A stretch of 42,549 bases of DNA from Burkholderiaceae bacterium (GCA_019751755.1 JAIENA010000385.1:1-42549); one strand, 5' to 3'. Numbered from the stretch's first letter, positions 7,380 to 17,805 are shown. The notes: a model not told the origin generated them from the sequence alone. Program-made: numbers and translations.

Positions 7380-9116
7380 TTATTGCACAGCCGCATCCTC
7401 GCGCCGATACAGGCGGAAGCGTTCCTGGCGGTCGGACGCGCGGCGGCCTTCCCACAGCAAGGTCCAGTGCGGCGCGCGGTAAGCCGGGACGATTTCCTGC
7501 TCATCGGGCACCCGCAGGTTGTCTTGCAACAACAGGACATGGCAGCGGCCGCCCGTGACGCCGACAAATGGCAAATGGCCGAAGTAGGCAAACGAGGCGC
7601 GCTGGGCCGGCCCGCTGTTGGTTTCGACGCAATCGGTCTGGGCCGGCAAGTTGGCCGCCGCCTGGCGCGCGACGGTGGCGTAGCTCTTGCTGTAGTTCAT
7701 GTCCGGCAAGAACAGCGTCATCAGCAGGATCCAGACCAGGATCACGCCGCCCGACGACAGCACCACGGCGCGCCACAGTACGGAAGGGCGGCGCGACAGG
7801 CGCCAGTGCACCAAAATAAACCAGCCCACCGTGGCCAGCGTGGCCACGATCACGGCGGCGGTGTCGAATTGCGGCGTAAAGCCCGGCACCAATTTGAGGG
7901 CGTTATGCGACGCCTTGGCCGGCCAGCCATTGAGCTTGGCGTTCCAGAACAGCCACAGGGTGGCGGCGCACAGCGTCAGCACCATCACCGAGAACCAGTC
8001 GATGGCGTTGATGGCGCCGCGTTTCATGGTCAGCAGGCCAAAGGCGGCCATGATGGCCAGCGGCGGTAGCAGCAACAGCAGTTGGCCTTGTTCCGGCGCC
8101 GGATGGAACAGCGCCAGCAGCGCGGCCATGCTGACAAAGGTGACCGGCACCACGATGTGCAGCACGCGCGTCTGGCGCCGCCAGGCGTAAATCGCCCAGC
8201 CGGCAAACGGCCACGCGGGCCAGCAGAACCACAGGCCGACACGGAAGAAGTAGCTGACTGAATTGGCGCCCGGCAGGCCCAGTTGGGCCAGGTTCCACTG
8301 CATCCAGCCCGGCAGCGGCGAGGCGCCGTAGGGTTGCGTCAGCATCGACGCGATGGCCCAGGGGGCCAGCAGCAAGGTGGCCACCACGACGGCGCAGGCC
8401 AGGTCGCGCACGGTGCGGCCCAGTGGTTTCTCCAGGAAGGCGCCGCACAGCAGCAGCGCCAGCGTGAAGAAGGCCGGTGCGACCCAGCCGCGCGCCAGCG
8501 CCATCAAGCCCAGCGCCATGCCGATCAGCGCGGCATTGCGCAGCGACGGCAATTCCATGTAGCGCACCGAGCGGTACAAGGTCAGCGCCAGTAGCGACAC
8601 TTGCAGCGGTTCGGAGGTGGTCATGTGGCTGTGCACCATCAAGCCCAGGCAACCGAGGTAAATCAGCACGGCGGCATCGGCCAGGGTGCGGCCAAACGAA
8701 TCCGGGTCAGGCTGGCCGCCAAAGGCCAGTTTCAGCGGCTGGGCGTCCTGGCGGCGGCCCAGCGCAAACGTCACGTACCACAGCGATAGCGTGCCGAGCA
8801 GGAAGATGCCGACCGTGGCCACCCGGGCCGCCAGCACGTCGCCGAGCAGCGGGCCAAATAATTTGATGCACAGCGCGCCCAGCCAGAAGGCCAGCGGGCC
8901 TTCGTCCGGGATCGACAGGCCGGCAATGTTCGGCCACAGCCAGTCTTGCCAGGTGCCCTGCGCCATGGTCCACATCACGCCGAAACTGGCGGCGTCGTCA
9001 TTCTTCCATGGTTCGCGACCGATCAGGCCCGGCAGGATATACAGCATGCAGAGGGCGAACAAGGCCCAGCGCGGGAGCGCAAGGGTGGCGGCGGCGGGGA
9101 GGCGGACTGGCTTCAT
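7380..9116 (-). CDS. PMT/ArnT-type membrane glycosyltransferase
   Basis: A 578-residue integral membrane protein with about 11-12 predicted spans. The first periplasmic loop, GREPWKNDDAASFG near residues 33-46, holds the acidic pair typical of GT-C enzymes of the PMT/ArnT group. In ArnT and its relatives that site coordinates metal and the polyprenyl-phosphate sugar donor. A second loop has HSHMTTSEPLQ, with the His/Glu found in this family. The C-terminal 120 residues form a periplasmic domain with a cysteine pair (DCVETNS, GGRCHV). It probably transfers a sugar from a lipid-phosphate carrier to lipid A, a glycan or a protein; the acceptor cannot be told. Its stop lies 60 bp from the upstream start of the solute-binding protein gene. 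Confidence 0.8.
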   Translation of the reverse strand: MKPVRLPAAATLALPRWALFALCMLYILPGLIGREPWKNDDAASFGVMWTMAQGTWQDWLWPNIAGLSIPDEGPLAFWLGALCIKLFGPLLGDVLAARVATVGIFLLGTLSLWYVTFALGRRQDAQPLKLAFGGQPDPDSFGRTLADAAVLIYLGCLGLMVHSHMTTSEPLQVSLLALTLYRSVRYMELPSLRNAALIGMALGLMALARGWVAPAFFTLALLLCGAFLEKPLGRTVRDLACAVVVATLLLAPWAIASMLTQPYGASPLPGWMQWNLAQLGLPGANSVSYFFRVGLWFCWPAWPFAGWAIYAWRRQTRVLHIVVPVTFVSMAALLALFHPAPEQGQLLLLLPPLAIMAAFGLLTMKRGAINAIDWFSVMVLTLCAATLWLFWNAKLNGWPAKASHNALKLVPGFTPQFDTAAVIVATLATVGWFILVHWRLSRRPSVLWRAVVLSSGGVILVWILLMTLFLPDMNYSKSYATVARQAAANLPAQTDCVETNSGPAQRASFAYFGHLPFVGVTGGRCHVLLLQDNLRVPDEQEIVPAYRAPHWTLLWEGRRASDRQERFRLYRREDAAVQ

Positions 9117-9142
9117 GGTGCGTAAGCTTATCAGGGGTCACG

Positions 9143-9173
9143 AAAAAAAAAGGCAGCCGAGGCTGCCTTTTTT
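9143..9173. terminator. Bidirectional Rho-independent terminator downstream of rpmE
   Basis: GGCAGC (9152-9157) and GCTGCC (9162-9167) form a stem closed by a CGAG tetraloop. It is flanked by nine A (9143-9151) and seven T (9168-9173), so the structure works in both directions. On the minus strand it ends rpmE transcription just before the glycosyltransferase gene. Confidence 0.9.
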
Positions 9174-9189
9174 AGCATTGCCAGGCGAA

Positions 9190-9459
9190 TTAGCCTGCTG
9201 CAACGGCGGTTTTCGAACCGACTTTGCCGAACTTCTGGCGGAATTTTTCCACGCGACCGGCGGTGTCGACGATCTTGTGCTGGCCGGTGTAGAACGGGTG
9301 CGATTCCGACGATACCTCGATCTTGATCAGTGGGTATTCTTGACCGTCGATGGTGATTTTCTCACGGGTCTGGATGGTCGAACGGGTAACGAATTTGAAG
9401 TCGCACGATACGTCGTGGAAAACAACTTCACGGTAATCTGGATGGATTTCTGCTTTCAT
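9190..9459 (-). CDS. rpmE2: Ribosomal protein L31 type B
   Basis: An 89-residue L31. It begins [16 protein letters not shown] and has [10 protein letters not shown] followed by [11 protein letters not shown], the standard L31 landmarks. The zinc-binding CxxC and the Cys before PFY of type A are absent (SHPFY here), so it is the zinc-independent type B form. It binds the 50S central protuberance at the subunit interface. It has its own promoter (9562-9590) and a strong terminator, and lies downstream of rho as in many betaproteobacteria. The ribosome binding site is a modest AGAGAG ahead of the ATG. Confidence 0.95.
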   Translation of the reverse strand: MKAEIHPDYREVVFHDVSCDFKFVTRSTIQTREKITIDGQEYPLIKIEVSSESHPFYTGQHKIVDTAGRVEKFRQKFGKVGSKTAVAAG

Positions 9460-9561
9460 GTGTTTCTCTCTAAGTATAGGTAGCCAAACAGCACTTCGGC
9501 GGTCAGTGCAACATCTCGACCCGATTGCCGCCCACTTGCCAGGGGGTTAAAACAACCTGCG

Positions 9562-9590
9562 ATTATATAACGAAAGCCCGGCGCAGTAAA
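9562..9590 (-). promoter_or_regulatory. Sigma-70 promoter of rpmE2, inside an inverted repeat
   Basis: On the minus strand TTTACT (9590-9585) and a perfect TATAAT (9567-9562) are separated by 17 nt. The predicted start is near 9555, giving a 5' leader of about 95 nt. The -35 box and spacer fall within the inverted repeat at 9571-9603. Confidence 0.65.
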
Positions 9591-9603
9591 CGCAGGGCTT
9601 TCG
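9571..9603. repeat. 9-bp inverted repeat over the rpmE2 promoter
   Basis: CGAAAGCCC (9571-9579) and GGGCTTTCG (9595-9603) are perfect complements around a 15-nt centre. It may be a terminator stem for rho read-through or an operator for rpmE2; there is no T tract of note. Confidence 0.5.
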
Positions 9604-9656
9604 TCAGACCTTCAAACGGCTGGCAGTTAGCCGCCGCGGCGGTGGAGCAGGGGTTT

Positions 9657-9707
9657 CGTGGGGCAATGCCCCACGCCTGCGCAACGGCTTGGCCTTGCAA
9701 GGCCAAG
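9657..9707. terminator. Two strong hairpins just downstream of rho
   Basis: CGTGGGGC/GCCCCACG with a 3-nt loop (9657-9675) and a perfect 20-bp palindrome CTTGGCCTTG/CAAGGCCAAG (9688-9707) lie 20 to 70 nt beyond the rho stop codon. Neither is followed by a T tract, so they are candidates for 3'-end stabilising structures or factor-dependent termination, not classic terminators. Confidence 0.45.
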
Positions 9708-9727
9708 TTCCTTGGCGTCTTGCGGGT

Positions 9728-10990
9728 TTACCCGCCTCGGCGCATCAAGTCAAAGAACTCGACGTTGGTCTTGGTCGCCTTCATCTTGTCGAGGATGAAC
9801 TCCATCGCTTCGATCTCGTCCATCGAGTACAGCAGCTTGCGCAAGATCCAGATCTTTTGCAGCTGGTCGGCCTTGATCAGCAATTCCTCGCGGCGGGTGC
9901 CGGATTTGTTCAGGTTGATGGCCGGATAGGTGCGTTTTTCGGCCAGACGGCGTTCCAGGTGCACCTCCATATTGCCGGTGCCCTTGAATTCCTCGTAAAT
10001 CACGTCGTCCATGCGCGAACCGGTTTCGATCAGCGCGGTGGCGATAATGGTCAGCGAACCACCTTCTTCGATGTTACGGGCGGCGCCGAAGAAGCGTTTC
10101 GGACGTTGCAGCGCGTTGGCGTCGACACCACCGGTCAGCACCTTGCCGGAGGCCGGGATCACGGTGTTGTAGGCACGCGCCAGGCGGGTGATCGAGTCCA
10201 GCAGGATCACCACGTCTTTTTTCATTTCGACCAGGCGCTTGGCTTTTTCCAGCACCATTTCGGCGACCTGCACGTGGCGGGTGGCGGGTTCGTCGAAGGT
10301 CGACGCCACCACTTCGCCGCGCACCGAGCGCTGCATTTCCGTCACTTCCTCTGGACGTTCATCGATCAGCAGCACGATCAGCGTCACATCCGGGTGGTTG
10401 GCCGTGATGGCGTGCGCAATGTGCTGCAGCATCACGGATTTACCGGATTTCGGCGACGCCACCAGCAAGCCGCGCTGGCCTTTGCCGATCGGCGAGATCA
10501 GGTCGATGATACGGCCGGTGATATTTTCCGCGCCGTTCATTTCGCGTTCCAGGCGCAGCGGCTGGTTCGGGTGCAGCGGCGTCAGGTTCTCAAACAGGAT
10601 GCGGTGTTTCGAGGCTTCCGGCGATTCGCCGTTGACCTTGTCTACCTTGACCAGGGCGAAATAACGCTCGCCGTCTTTCGGCGTACGCACTTCCCCTTCG
10701 ATGGAATCGCCGGTGTGCAGGTTGAAACGGCGGATCTGCGACGGCGAAATATAAATGTCGTCGGTCGATGCCATGTAGCTGGCGTCAGGCGAGCGCAGGA
10801 AGCCGAAGCCGTCCGGCAGCACTTCCAGGGCGCCGTCGCCGAAAATCTGTTCGCCGGCTTTCGCGCGCTTTTTCAGGATCGCAAACATCAATTCCTGTTT
10901 GCGCAAGCGCGCCGCGTTGTCGATATCCAGGCCAATCGCCATCTCCAACAGCTGGGAGACGTGCAAGGCCTTCAATTCAGATAGATGCAT
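9728..10990 (-). CDS. rho: Transcription termination factor Rho
   Basis: A 420-residue protein, the usual length for Rho (E. coli 419). The N-terminal part is the helix bundle plus the cold-shock-like primary RNA site ([15 protein letters not shown]). The P-loop is ASPKSGKS at 178-185, the Walker B region [16 protein letters not shown], and the Q/R-loop region [13 protein letters not shown]. All are as in active Rho hexamers. It unwinds RNA from transcription complexes to end transcription in the cytoplasm. It lies between trxA and rpmE2 on the same strand, a conserved betaproteobacterial order. No strong SD precedes the ATG. Hairpins lie on both sides of the gene, and rho leaders are commonly self-attenuated, but the sequence does not prove this. 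Confidence 0.98.
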   Translation of the reverse strand: MHLSELKALHVSQLLEMAIGLDIDNAARLRKQELMFAILKKRAKAGEQIFGDGALEVLPDGFGFLRSPDASYMASTDDIYISPSQIRRFNLHTGDSIEGEVRTPKDGERYFALVKVDKVNGESPEASKHRILFENLTPLHPNQPLRLEREMNGAENITGRIIDLISPIGKGQRGLLVASPKSGKSVMLQHIAHAITANHPDVTLIVLLIDERPEEVTEMQRSVRGEVVASTFDEPATRHVQVAEMVLEKAKRLVEMKKDVVILLDSITRLARAYNTVIPASGKVLTGGVDANALQRPKRFFGAARNIEEGGSLTIIATALIETGSRMDDVIYEEFKGTGNMEVHLERRLAEKRTYPAINLNKSGTRREELLIKADQLQKIWILRKLLYSMDEIEAMEFILDKMKATKTNVEFFDLMRRGG

Positions 10991-11056
10991 ATAGTCTGAG
11001 TGTCCCGTGACGGGAAAGTAAAGGTAGGGGAGGGAACTGCGTGGGGTTGATCAATA

Positions 11057-11117
11057 AGGGAAACGGTATGGTCCGTTTCCCTGCAATCTCGGGCGGTGCT
11101 GCGGGCGCAGCGCCGCC
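11057..11117 (-). terminator. Two hairpins between trxA and rho
   Basis: AGGGAAACGG/CCGTTTCCCT (11057-11066 with 11073-11082) is a perfect 10-bp stem with a 6-nt loop. GGCGGTGCTG/CAGCGCCGCC (11092-11101 with 11108-11117) is a second 10-bp stem with one G-T pair, directly after the trxA stop. On the minus strand the first is followed by TTATTGAT, only weakly T-rich. They probably reduce read-through from trxA into rho. Confidence 0.5.
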
Positions 11118-11137
11118 GTATTGGATTCAAATAGTAC

Positions 11138-11464
11138 TCAAATATTGCTGTCGATGAAAGAGGTCAGTTGGCCTTTGGCCAGCGCGCCGACTTTCTGCGC
11201 CGCTGCGACACCGTTCTTGAACAGAATCAGGGTCGGAATGCCGCGGATGCCGAATTTTGCCGGCACGGCCTGGTTCGCGTCCACATCGAGTTTGGCAATG
11301 GTCAGCTTGCCGTCGTATTCCTTGGCAACTTCTTCCAGGATCGGCGCAATGCTCTTGCAAGGACCGCACCATTCAGCCCAGAAATCGACCAGCACAGGGC
11401 GGTCGGATTTCAGTACGTCGGCTTCAAAGGATGCGTCGGTGATATGTTTGATGTTTTCGCTCAT
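11138..11464 (-). CDS. trxA: Thioredoxin 1
   Basis: A 108-residue cytoplasmic thioredoxin. The redox site WCGPC is at residues 32-36, preceded by VLVDFWAE and followed by KSIAPILEE. The cis-proline motif is [11 protein letters not shown]. Size and sequence match the classical TrxA that reduces ribonucleotide reductase, PAPS reductase and methionine sulfoxide reductase. The 278 bp upstream to the receiver gene contain CATAAT (11504-11499, minus), a possible -10 without a convincing -35; I see nothing else there. rho follows on the same strand. Confidence 0.97.
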   Translation of the reverse strand: MSENIKHITDASFEADVLKSDRPVLVDFWAEWCGPCKSIAPILEEVAKEYDGKLTIAKLDVDANQAVPAKFGIRGIPTLILFKNGVAAAQKVGALAKGQLTSFIDSNI

Positions 11465-11742
11465 GTTGATCTCACGTTATTGGAATGTCGCCTGGATGAT
11501 TATGCCATTTGTCGCTGGATGCCGCCCCGGGGCTGCCTGGATGACAGGCTGCAAGTGGTGACCATATCCAGGAATTCAACAGTGTGCAACGGTGTGGGAG
11601 GCAAACTGGAAGTGGTGGACAAGCGGATAGCAGGCGGGGAATGGCTCAAATAATAACGCATTTTTGCCGCCTGTGCGGATTTTGCGCAAATTGTCGCGCG
11701 GAAACTGCGTGGTGATTGACAAATAACAAGTTTGCTTAAAGA

Positions 11743-12165
11743 TTATGCGCTGTGGCGTGGCCGGCGGTGCCGGCGCGCCAGGTTCACCAAGTCATCCAAT
11801 TCCACCAGCGCCACCGGTTTGGCACAGGCGCCCAGGATCGTCAATCCCTGCGCCATGGCGAGCCGTTCCGCCGCTTTCAGGACGCCGCTTTGCATGCCGG
11901 ACAACAGCACCACGGTGCCGCCATAACCGTCTTGCGCGACATGGCGTAAAAATTCGATGCCATCCATATCCGGCATCGACAAGTCGCACACCATCAAGTC
12001 GGGCGGGCTGGTTTTCAGCATCGCCAGCGCGGCTTTGGCGTGGGTGGCGCTGGCGATATCGAAGTCGCCCAGGTCTTCCAGCATGTCTTCCAGCAGCGAC
12101 AGCTGGAACGGGTCATCGTCGAGCAGCAGGACGCGCAAGGGATCGGCAGAGGCGCGGTCGGTCAT
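11743..12165 (-). CDS. Stand-alone receiver-domain response regulator
   Basis: A 140-residue protein that is only a CheY-like receiver. The acid pocket is DDD at 16-18, the phospho-acceptor is Asp61 (VCDLSMPDMDG), the conserved Ser is in VLLSGM, and Lys116 sits in AKP. There is no output domain, so it must act by protein contact or as a phosphate sink. ATG 12165 is chosen over TTG 12177, which would add four residues. The start lies 21 bp beyond the stop of the hybrid kinase gene on the same strand, so it is very likely co-transcribed. It is a natural acceptor from that kinase's Hpt domain. Confidence 0.9.
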   Translation of the reverse strand: MTDRASADPLRVLLLDDDPFQLSLLEDMLEDLGDFDIASATHAKAALAMLKTSPPDLMVCDLSMPDMDGIEFLRHVAQDGYGGTVVLLSGMQSGVLKAAERLAMAQGLTILGACAKPVALVELDDLVNLARRHRRPRHSA

Positions 12166-12186
12166 AGGCGGTGTCAATCCGTGGTG

Positions 12187-15100
12187 TCAATCGTCGTTGG
12201 CAAAAGTGGTGTTCGTCATGATTTGTTCGGTGACCAGGTCCAGCAGCGGCCACAGACGACCCATCAGGTTGCGGGCCTGGATCGCGCCGGCATCTTCCTG
12301 GGGCAGTTGCTCCAGATCTTCGCACAGATCGGCCATACCCAGTGCACCGACCGTGCGGGCGGCCGATTTGATGCGGTGGCCCAGTTCGCGGATGCGCTGC
12401 AGGTCGCCGGCCTTCATGCAGGCATCGATTTCATCGAAGCCATCCTTGGTGGTGTGCAGGAATTTAAAGGCAAATTTACGGATCTTTTGCGGGTGATAGC
12501 CCAACAATTGCGCCAGCACCGACAAATCAATAATCGCCGGGTCGCCCGACAGGGTCGCTTTGTAGCCGCCGCCAGGACGCTGGGCGGCGCGCGCTTCGGC
12601 GTCATCGACCCGCTGCGCCGGCAGCCAGTTGGCAATGGTCTGGTACATCAGCGCCGGCTGGATCGGCTTGGAAATGAAGTCATCCATGCCAGCATCCAGG
12701 CAGCGCACCCGGTCTTCGCTGGTGGCGGTGGCGGTCATGGCCAGCACGCGCAAGTCCGCCAGCTTGGGGTCGGCGCGGATGCGGCGGGTCGCTTCCAGGC
12801 CGTCCATCAGCGGCATTTGCACATCCATCAGGACGCAATCGAAGCTGGCCTGGCGCAGCAATGCCAGCGCTTCCGCGCCATTGTTGGCCAGGCACACGGA
12901 GGTGCCGGCTTCCTCCAGCATTTCCAGCGCGATTTGCTGGTTGAAGGTATTGTCTTCCACCAGCAGGATGCGGGCGTGCTTGAGCGATTGCATCACGGCG
13001 GCGGTGCGGGCCGAGGCCACCAGTTCGGCGGCGGCATCGCTGACCGAATTAATGATTTCCGGCACCGCGCGGCTGGACACGCCCAGCTGTGCGGTAAACC
13101 AGAAGGTGCTGCCCTGGCCCGGCGCGCTGCTCACGCCGACGTCGCCACCCATCAACTGCGCCAGCTGCTTGCAGATCGCCAGCCCCAGGCCGGTGCCGCC
13201 GTACTCGCGTGTGGTGGACGTGTCGGCTTGCTGGAAGGACTGGAACAGCTTGCCAATTTCCTGTTCGGACAAGCCGATGCCGTGGTCGCATACCTCGAAG
13301 CGCACCAGGCAGCTGCTGGCGTCCGATTGCGCGTTGACGACCTTGATGATGATGTTGCCCTGCTCGCTGAACTTGATGGCGTTGTTGGTGTAATTGATCA
13401 GGACCTGGCCCAGTCGCAGTGGATCGCCGCGCAGCACCGGCGGCAGCTTGGCGTCGATCTCGAACAGCAGGTTCAAGCCTTTGCCCGCCGCCTTGGGCGC
13501 CACCACCGTGGTCAGCGTCTGGATCACATGGTCCAGCGCGAAATCGACGTGCTCGATTTCCAGCTTGCCCGCTTCGATCTTCGAGATGTCGAGGATGTCG
13601 TCAATAATGCCCAGCAAGTGTTCGCCGGCGAAGCGGATTTTTTCCAGGTAGTCGCGCTGGCGCGGATCGAGGTCGGTCTTCAGCGCCAGGTACGCCATGC
13701 CGATCACGCCGTTCATCGGGGTGCGGATTTCGTGGCTCATGTTGGCCAGGAACTGGCCCTTGGCCTGGCTGGCCTCCTCGGCCAGCTGCTTGGCCTGGCC
13801 TAGCTGTTCGGTGCGGCGCGCCACCCGCTCTTCCAGGTGTTCATTCAATTCGCGCAACTCACACTCGGCGCGCTTGCTGTCGGTGATGTCGATCGACATG
13901 CAGATCAGGTAAGCGGGCCGGCCCTGTTCGTCGCAGACCGGCTTCTTGAACGTGCGCAGGTGGCGCTGTTCGCGCAGGGTCGGGTTCCACACGGTTTCCT
14001 CGTAGTCGACCAGCACGCCGCCGGCAAAGGCGTCGCGGTCGCGCGCGCGGATCGCTTCGACCACGTCCGGCGCGTGGAACGGCGTATCGTCGCCGCTGTT
14101 CAACTCATGGAAGCGGAAACCGAATTGTGCTTCGCAGGCCGGATTCATCAGCTGGAAGCGGCCGTCCGGCGCCTTGATGAACAGGCCGATCGGCATCATC
14201 TTGATGATTTCCTGCAGCCGCTGTTCGCCCTGGCGCAGCGCATCTTCGCTGCGCTTGCGGTAACTGATGTCGGTCAGTCCCACCACCGCCATCGGCGTGT
14301 CGCCCAGTTCATCCTTCATCGGTTCAGCATTGACGGACAGCCAGCACTGCGTGCCGTCGGCCTGGCGCACGCCCATCACCACGTCGCGCACCGAGCGCCC
14401 CGACACCAGCGCCAGGTAGACCGGATGCTCATCGCGGGCAAAGTTGCCGCCGTCTTCATGCACGCCCGGCCACAGTCCCGCGCCGGGCTGCGCGGCCTTG
14501 CCCAGCATGCGGGCGGCGGCGGCATTGCTTTCGAGGATAAGACCGTCGCCATTGAGCACCACCAAGCCATTGGTGACGGCGTTGAACACGGACGCCATGC
14601 GGCGGCTGGAATTGCGCAGCGCCAGGTCGGCCAGGCGGCGGTCGGTGATGTCCGTGATCATGGCCAGCATGCCGGCATAGGCGCCGGTTTCATCGTTGAC
14701 CTGGGTGGTCGACAGCAAGCCCCACATGGTCGAATGGTCTTGCCGGAAGAAGCGCACGTCGCCCTGTTCCGCGTGGCCGGACGGGCGGCGGCGCTGGTGC
14801 TGGCGCAGCAGCGCCTGGCCCTCATCATCCATGAACGACGCCATCGGCTGGTCCAGCATGTCTTCCACCTCATAGCCTAGCATGCGCGCCATGGTCGGAT
14901 TGACGAAGGTGGTGCGGTCGTCGGCATCGGTCATCCAGATGCCTTCGGCGGCGGTCTGCACGATCTGTCGGTAGCGTTCGGTGGACGCCTGCATGGCTTC
15001 CTCGGCGCGCTGGCGCTGCGTGACGTCGCGCAGCGACACGATCGACAAGCCCTGGCCGGCCAGCTGGATCGGCGCGATCTGCACCATCGCCGGGAAGTGG

Positions 15101-16872
15101 CTGCCGTTGCTGCGGTGCGCGGTCAGCACGCGGCCCGGTAAGCCGGGGCGGGACACCAGCTCGCGCGGGCGGCCCGGGGTGCTGCGCATGGCGTCCGGCA
15201 GCAGCAGGTCGAGCGACAGCCCGGCCATGCTGTCGTAGCCAAAGGATTCGGCGCTGACCTGGTTGGCCTGGCGGATGATGCCGTTGCGGTCCGCCACCAG
15301 CATGGCCGACGGCGTCGCTTCCAGGATCGCCGCCACGCGCGCCTCTTCCGCCGCCGCGCGGTCGCTGATGTCGCCCAGCGTGCCGGTCATGCGCAAGGCG
15401 CGGCCATCGGCCGCGCGCGCCACCACCATGCCCCGGCCCAGCACCCACTTCCAGAGGCCGTCGCGGCAGCGGATCCGGAATTCACACGACAGGCCGGTCT
15501 TGCCGTTGGCCGGGCCGTCCGCCTGCACCATGAACTCCTGGTCGACGCGGGCGCGGTCGTCCGGGTGCACCAGGTTGAGGATGTCGTGTACCGAGGGCTT
15601 GAATTGCTGCGGGTCGTGGCCGAGGATCTCGCAATAACGCGGCGAGACGGTCATGATATCGGCCACCGGCTGCCAGTCCCACACCCCTTCGCCGGAGCCT
15701 TCCAGGGCGAACGTGGTCAGGCGCTCGGCCTTGGCGGCGCGTTCATTGGCGTCCCGCAGCGCCAGTCGCATGCGGCGGATGCGCCACCAGGCCAGGCCGC
15801 CAAACAGCAGGGCCATGGCCGCCAGGGTGACGCCGAATTGCCAGGCGCGGTAATCCGGTGGCGGCTGGTATAAAAAACCCGCCAGGCTGGTGCTGATGCT
15901 GGTATTGGCCGGTAGCATATCCTGCTGGGCAAAGGTGGCGGCAATGGTTTGCCAGCGCTCCGGATTGCTATAGCCCAGTTCGATCAGCCGCTGTTCCAGC
16001 AACGCAATGGTTTGCTGCGCTTCATACATCAAGTGTTCGCGCGTATGGCTGTTCGGGTAGCGGGCGCGGATCAGGTCGGCGATTTCGCCGGGATGCGCCA
16101 TCGCGTATTGCCACCCCTTCAAGGTGGCCGCGCGCATCGCGGCGGCGCGCTGCGGGTGTTCGCGCAACTCGCTTTCCGTGGTGTACAGGTTGTCGCCGTA
16201 AAAATCGATGCCGGCCGTGCGTGGCGCCAGGATGTCGTATTGGAAGTTGCTGCGCTCCAGCAAATAGGGCGCCGCTGTGATGTAGGCGGACATGGCGTCG
16301 ACCTTGCCGCTGATCAAGTCATCGAGGTTGTAGCTGTGCTGGACGCGCTGGAAGGTGTCCTTGGTGACGCCGAAATTGTTCAGGTAAGGCTGCAGTTCCT
16401 CGTCGCTGGGCGACAGCATGATCTTCTTGCCCGCCAGGTTCAGCGCTTTGCCATTGTCGCCGCGGCGGGCAATCAGCACGGCCGGCGAATGCTGGAAGAT
16501 CGACGCCAGTACCACCACCGGTTCACCGGCCGCCCGCTTCAGCAACAGCGTGCTGTTGCCGACCCCATATTGGGCTTTGCCTTCCAGCACCGGGCGCACC
16601 GTATCGTCATCGGGATTGCCTTCGAGCAAGGTTACTTCGAGGCCGGCGTCGCGGTAAAACCCTTTGTCTTGCGCCGCGTAATAGCCGGCAAACTGGAATT
16701 GGTGGCGCCACTTCAGTTGCAGCGTCACCTGTTCCGCCGCCAGGGCCGGCATTGCCGTGCAGGCAAACGCCGTTGCGGCCGCGATGCGGCGCAGGCCCGG
16801 CAGGAACAGAGGACGGCGGTGCTGCAAGGAGCTTCCCTTTCGAGTGGTCGGGACGGGGGCAAGCCCATCCAT
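12187..16872 (-). CDS. Hybrid sensor histidine kinase with NMT1/THI5-like periplasmic sensor, five PAS domains, REC and Hpt
   Basis: A 1561-residue phosphorelay kinase. Order: signal anchor (about 25-46); NMT1/THI5-type solute-binding domain (about 47-335; [20 protein letters not shown] is the family opening); membrane span (345-362); five PAS/PAC units (about 385-505, 510-625, 630-748, 755-875, 880-1000); HisKA with [12 protein letters not shown] (His1047); HATPase with NAIKF and GGTGLGLAI; receiver with Asp1350 and Lys1402; Hpt with GHRIKSAA (His1499). All phosphorelay residues are present. THI5-like domains bind pyrimidine or related small molecules, so it probably senses a periplasmic metabolite plus internal redox or ligand cues through PAS. 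A receiver protein gene follows 21 bp downstream. The true output is not encoded nearby. Confidence 0.92.
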   Translation of the reverse strand: MDGLAPVPTTRKGSSLQHRRPLFLPGLRRIAAATAFACTAMPALAAEQVTLQLKWRHQFQFAGYYAAQDKGFYRDAGLEVTLLEGNPDDDTVRPVLEGKAQYGVGNSTLLLKRAAGEPVVVLASIFQHSPAVLIARRGDNGKALNLAGKKIMLSPSDEELQPYLNNFGVTKDTFQRVQHSYNLDDLISGKVDAMSAYITAAPYLLERSNFQYDILAPRTAGIDFYGDNLYTTESELREHPQRAAAMRAATLKGWQYAMAHPGEIADLIRARYPNSHTREHLMYEAQQTIALLEQRLIELGYSNPERWQTIAATFAQQDMLPANTSISTSLAGFLYQPPPDYRAWQFGVTLAAMALLFGGLAWWRIRRMRLALRDANERAAKAERLTTFALEGSGEGVWDWQPVADIMTVSPRYCEILGHDPQQFKPSVHDILNLVHPDDRARVDQEFMVQADGPANGKTGLSCEFRIRCRDGLWKWVLGRGMVVARAADGRALRMTGTLGDISDRAAAEEARVAAILEATPSAMLVADRNGIIRQANQVSAESFGYDSMAGLSLDLLLPDAMRSTPGRPRELVSRPGLPGRVLTAHRSNGSHFPAMVQIAPIQLAGQGLSIVSLRDVTQRQRAEEAMQASTERYRQIVQTAAEGIWMTDADDRTTFVNPTMARMLGYEVEDMLDQPMASFMDDEGQALLRQHQRRRPSGHAEQGDVRFFRQDHSTMWGLLSTTQVNDETGAYAGMLAMITDITDRRLADLALRNSSRRMASVFNAVTNGLVVLNGDGLILESNAAAARMLGKAAQPGAGLWPGVHEDGGNFARDEHPVYLALVSGRSVRDVVMGVRQADGTQCWLSVNAEPMKDELGDTPMAVVGLTDISYRKRSEDALRQGEQRLQEIIKMMPIGLFIKAPDGRFQLMNPACEAQFGFRFHELNSGDDTPFHAPDVVEAIRARDRDAFAGGVLVDYEETVWNPTLREQRHLRTFKKPVCDEQGRPAYLICMSIDITDSKRAECELRELNEHLEERVARRTEQLGQAKQLAEEASQAKGQFLANMSHEIRTPMNGVIGMAYLALKTDLDPRQRDYLEKIRFAGEHLLGIIDDILDISKIEAGKLEIEHVDFALDHVIQTLTTVVAPKAAGKGLNLLFEIDAKLPPVLRGDPLRLGQVLINYTNNAIKFSEQGNIIIKVVNAQSDASSCLVRFEVCDHGIGLSEQEIGKLFQSFQQADTSTTREYGGTGLGLAICKQLAQLMGGDVGVSSAPGQGSTFWFTAQLGVSSRAVPEIINSVSDAAAELVASARTAAVMQSLKHARILLVEDNTFNQQIALEMLEEAGTSVCLANNGAEALALLRQASFDCVLMDVQMPLMDGLEATRRIRADPKLADLRVLAMTATATSEDRVRCLDAGMDDFISKPIQPALMYQTIANWLPAQRVDDAEARAAQRPGGGYKATLSGDPAIIDLSVLAQLLGYHPQKIRKFAFKFLHTTKDGFDEIDACMKAGDLQRIRELGHRIKSAARTVGALGMADLCEDLEQLPQEDAGAIQARNLMGRLWPLLDLVTEQIMTNTTFANDD

Positions 16873-16992
16873 GGTCGATCAACTATAGCATCGAAGCCCG
16901 GGCACGGTGTCGGAATTTACGGACGGCAAACCCTATGGGAAAACGGGCTTGCAAGATGCAATAAGCTGCTTGCCGCTACCGTCAAAATCGCG

Positions 16993-17709
16993 TCAGGCAA
17001 AGCTGCCGGTAAACTGATAACGGTGCCCCGGGTGCCACATGGTGGCGATCGATGCGACCTGGCCGGCCGAGCGGGTTTGCCGTTTTAAGACCAGGCATGG
17101 CTGGCGGGTATCGATGGCCAGCATGTCGGCGATGTCGCGCGGCGGGCTCAGCGCTTCCACGCTATATACCGCACCGGCCAGTGGCGCGGCGGCCACCAGG
17201 TATTCATTCGGCGTGACGGTCGCGAAATCCTGGCTCATGTAGTCGGGGGCGCAGGTCGGATTGACCCAACGGTCTTCCACCTGGATCGGCACGCCGCTTT
17301 CAAAGTGGACGATCACCGAGTGAAATAAAATGGTTCCGGCTGACAACTCAAACTGCTTGGCCAGCAATTCGCCGGCTTTGGTTTGCTCCAGCAATTGCAG
17401 GCTGCTGCGGTGGGCGTGGCCACGGGCGCGGACTTCATCGGCAATGCTGCGGATTTCCAGCAAGGTGGCTTGGAATTTTTGTGCTGCAACAAAGGTGCCG
17501 GAACCCTGGCGCCGCGTCAGCACTTGCTCCGCCGTCAGCTCGCGCACGGCGCGGTTGACGGTCATGCGCGAGACGCCGAATTGTTTGACCAGCGCCTGTT
17601 CGGAAGGGATGACATCGCCTTCCTTCCATTGTCCGGCGGCGATCTGGGCCAGCAAATAATCCTTGATACGCTGGAAGATGGGGGTGTTGTCTGTTACTGA
17701 TGGTTCCAA
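16993..17709 (-). CDS. hutC: GntR/HutC-family repressor, histidine utilisation regulator
   Basis: A 238-residue GntR-family regulator. The winged helix covers about residues 1-70 (PSEQALVKQFGVSRMTVNRA, then RRQGSGTFVA). The UTRA ligand domain follows (SSLQLLEQTKAGELL, VQVEDRW-type VEDRWVNP, and the final WHPGHRYQFTGSF that is typical of HutC). It represses hut genes and is released by urocanate. I place the start at TTG 17709, with GGAG 8 nt upstream; the longer reading from 17781 adds 24 arginine-rich residues over the ada promoter side. It is unlinked from the hut operon by about 6.4 kb, with other genes between. It is divergent from ada. Confidence 0.9.
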   Translation of the reverse strand: MEPSVTDNTPIFQRIKDYLLAQIAAGQWKEGDVIPSEQALVKQFGVSRMTVNRAVRELTAEQVLTRRQGSGTFVAAQKFQATLLEIRSIADEVRARGHAHRSSLQLLEQTKAGELLAKQFELSAGTILFHSVIVHFESGVPIQVEDRWVNPTCAPDYMSQDFATVTPNEYLVAAAPLAGAVYSVEALSPPRDIADMLAIDTRQPCLVLKRQTRSAGQVASIATMWHPGHRYQFTGSFA

Positions 17710-17805
17710 AGCCGGGTCTCCGTGGCAGCGCCTGGGCCGGCGCGGGCAAATGGTGATTTTAGCATTGCTGCGCCGCATCAATACATGGTCATTGCATATG
17801 GCGGG

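Noticed and set aside
9563-9570. TTATATAA near the rpmE2 promoter as a Zur site
   Set aside because: It is only the -10 region and lacks the longer dyad of Zur boxes; type B L31 is also zinc independent, so regulation by Zur cannot be claimed from this.
11716-11746. TTGACA with GATTAT 19 nt downstream on the plus strand
   Set aside because: It points into the 3' end of the opposite-strand receiver gene, the spacer is long, and there is no plus-strand gene to drive.
17710-17781. Longer N-terminus for HutC starting at 17781
   Set aside because: The added residues are Arg/Pro-rich and unlike the family, and TTG 17709 has a GGAG ribosome binding site at good spacing.
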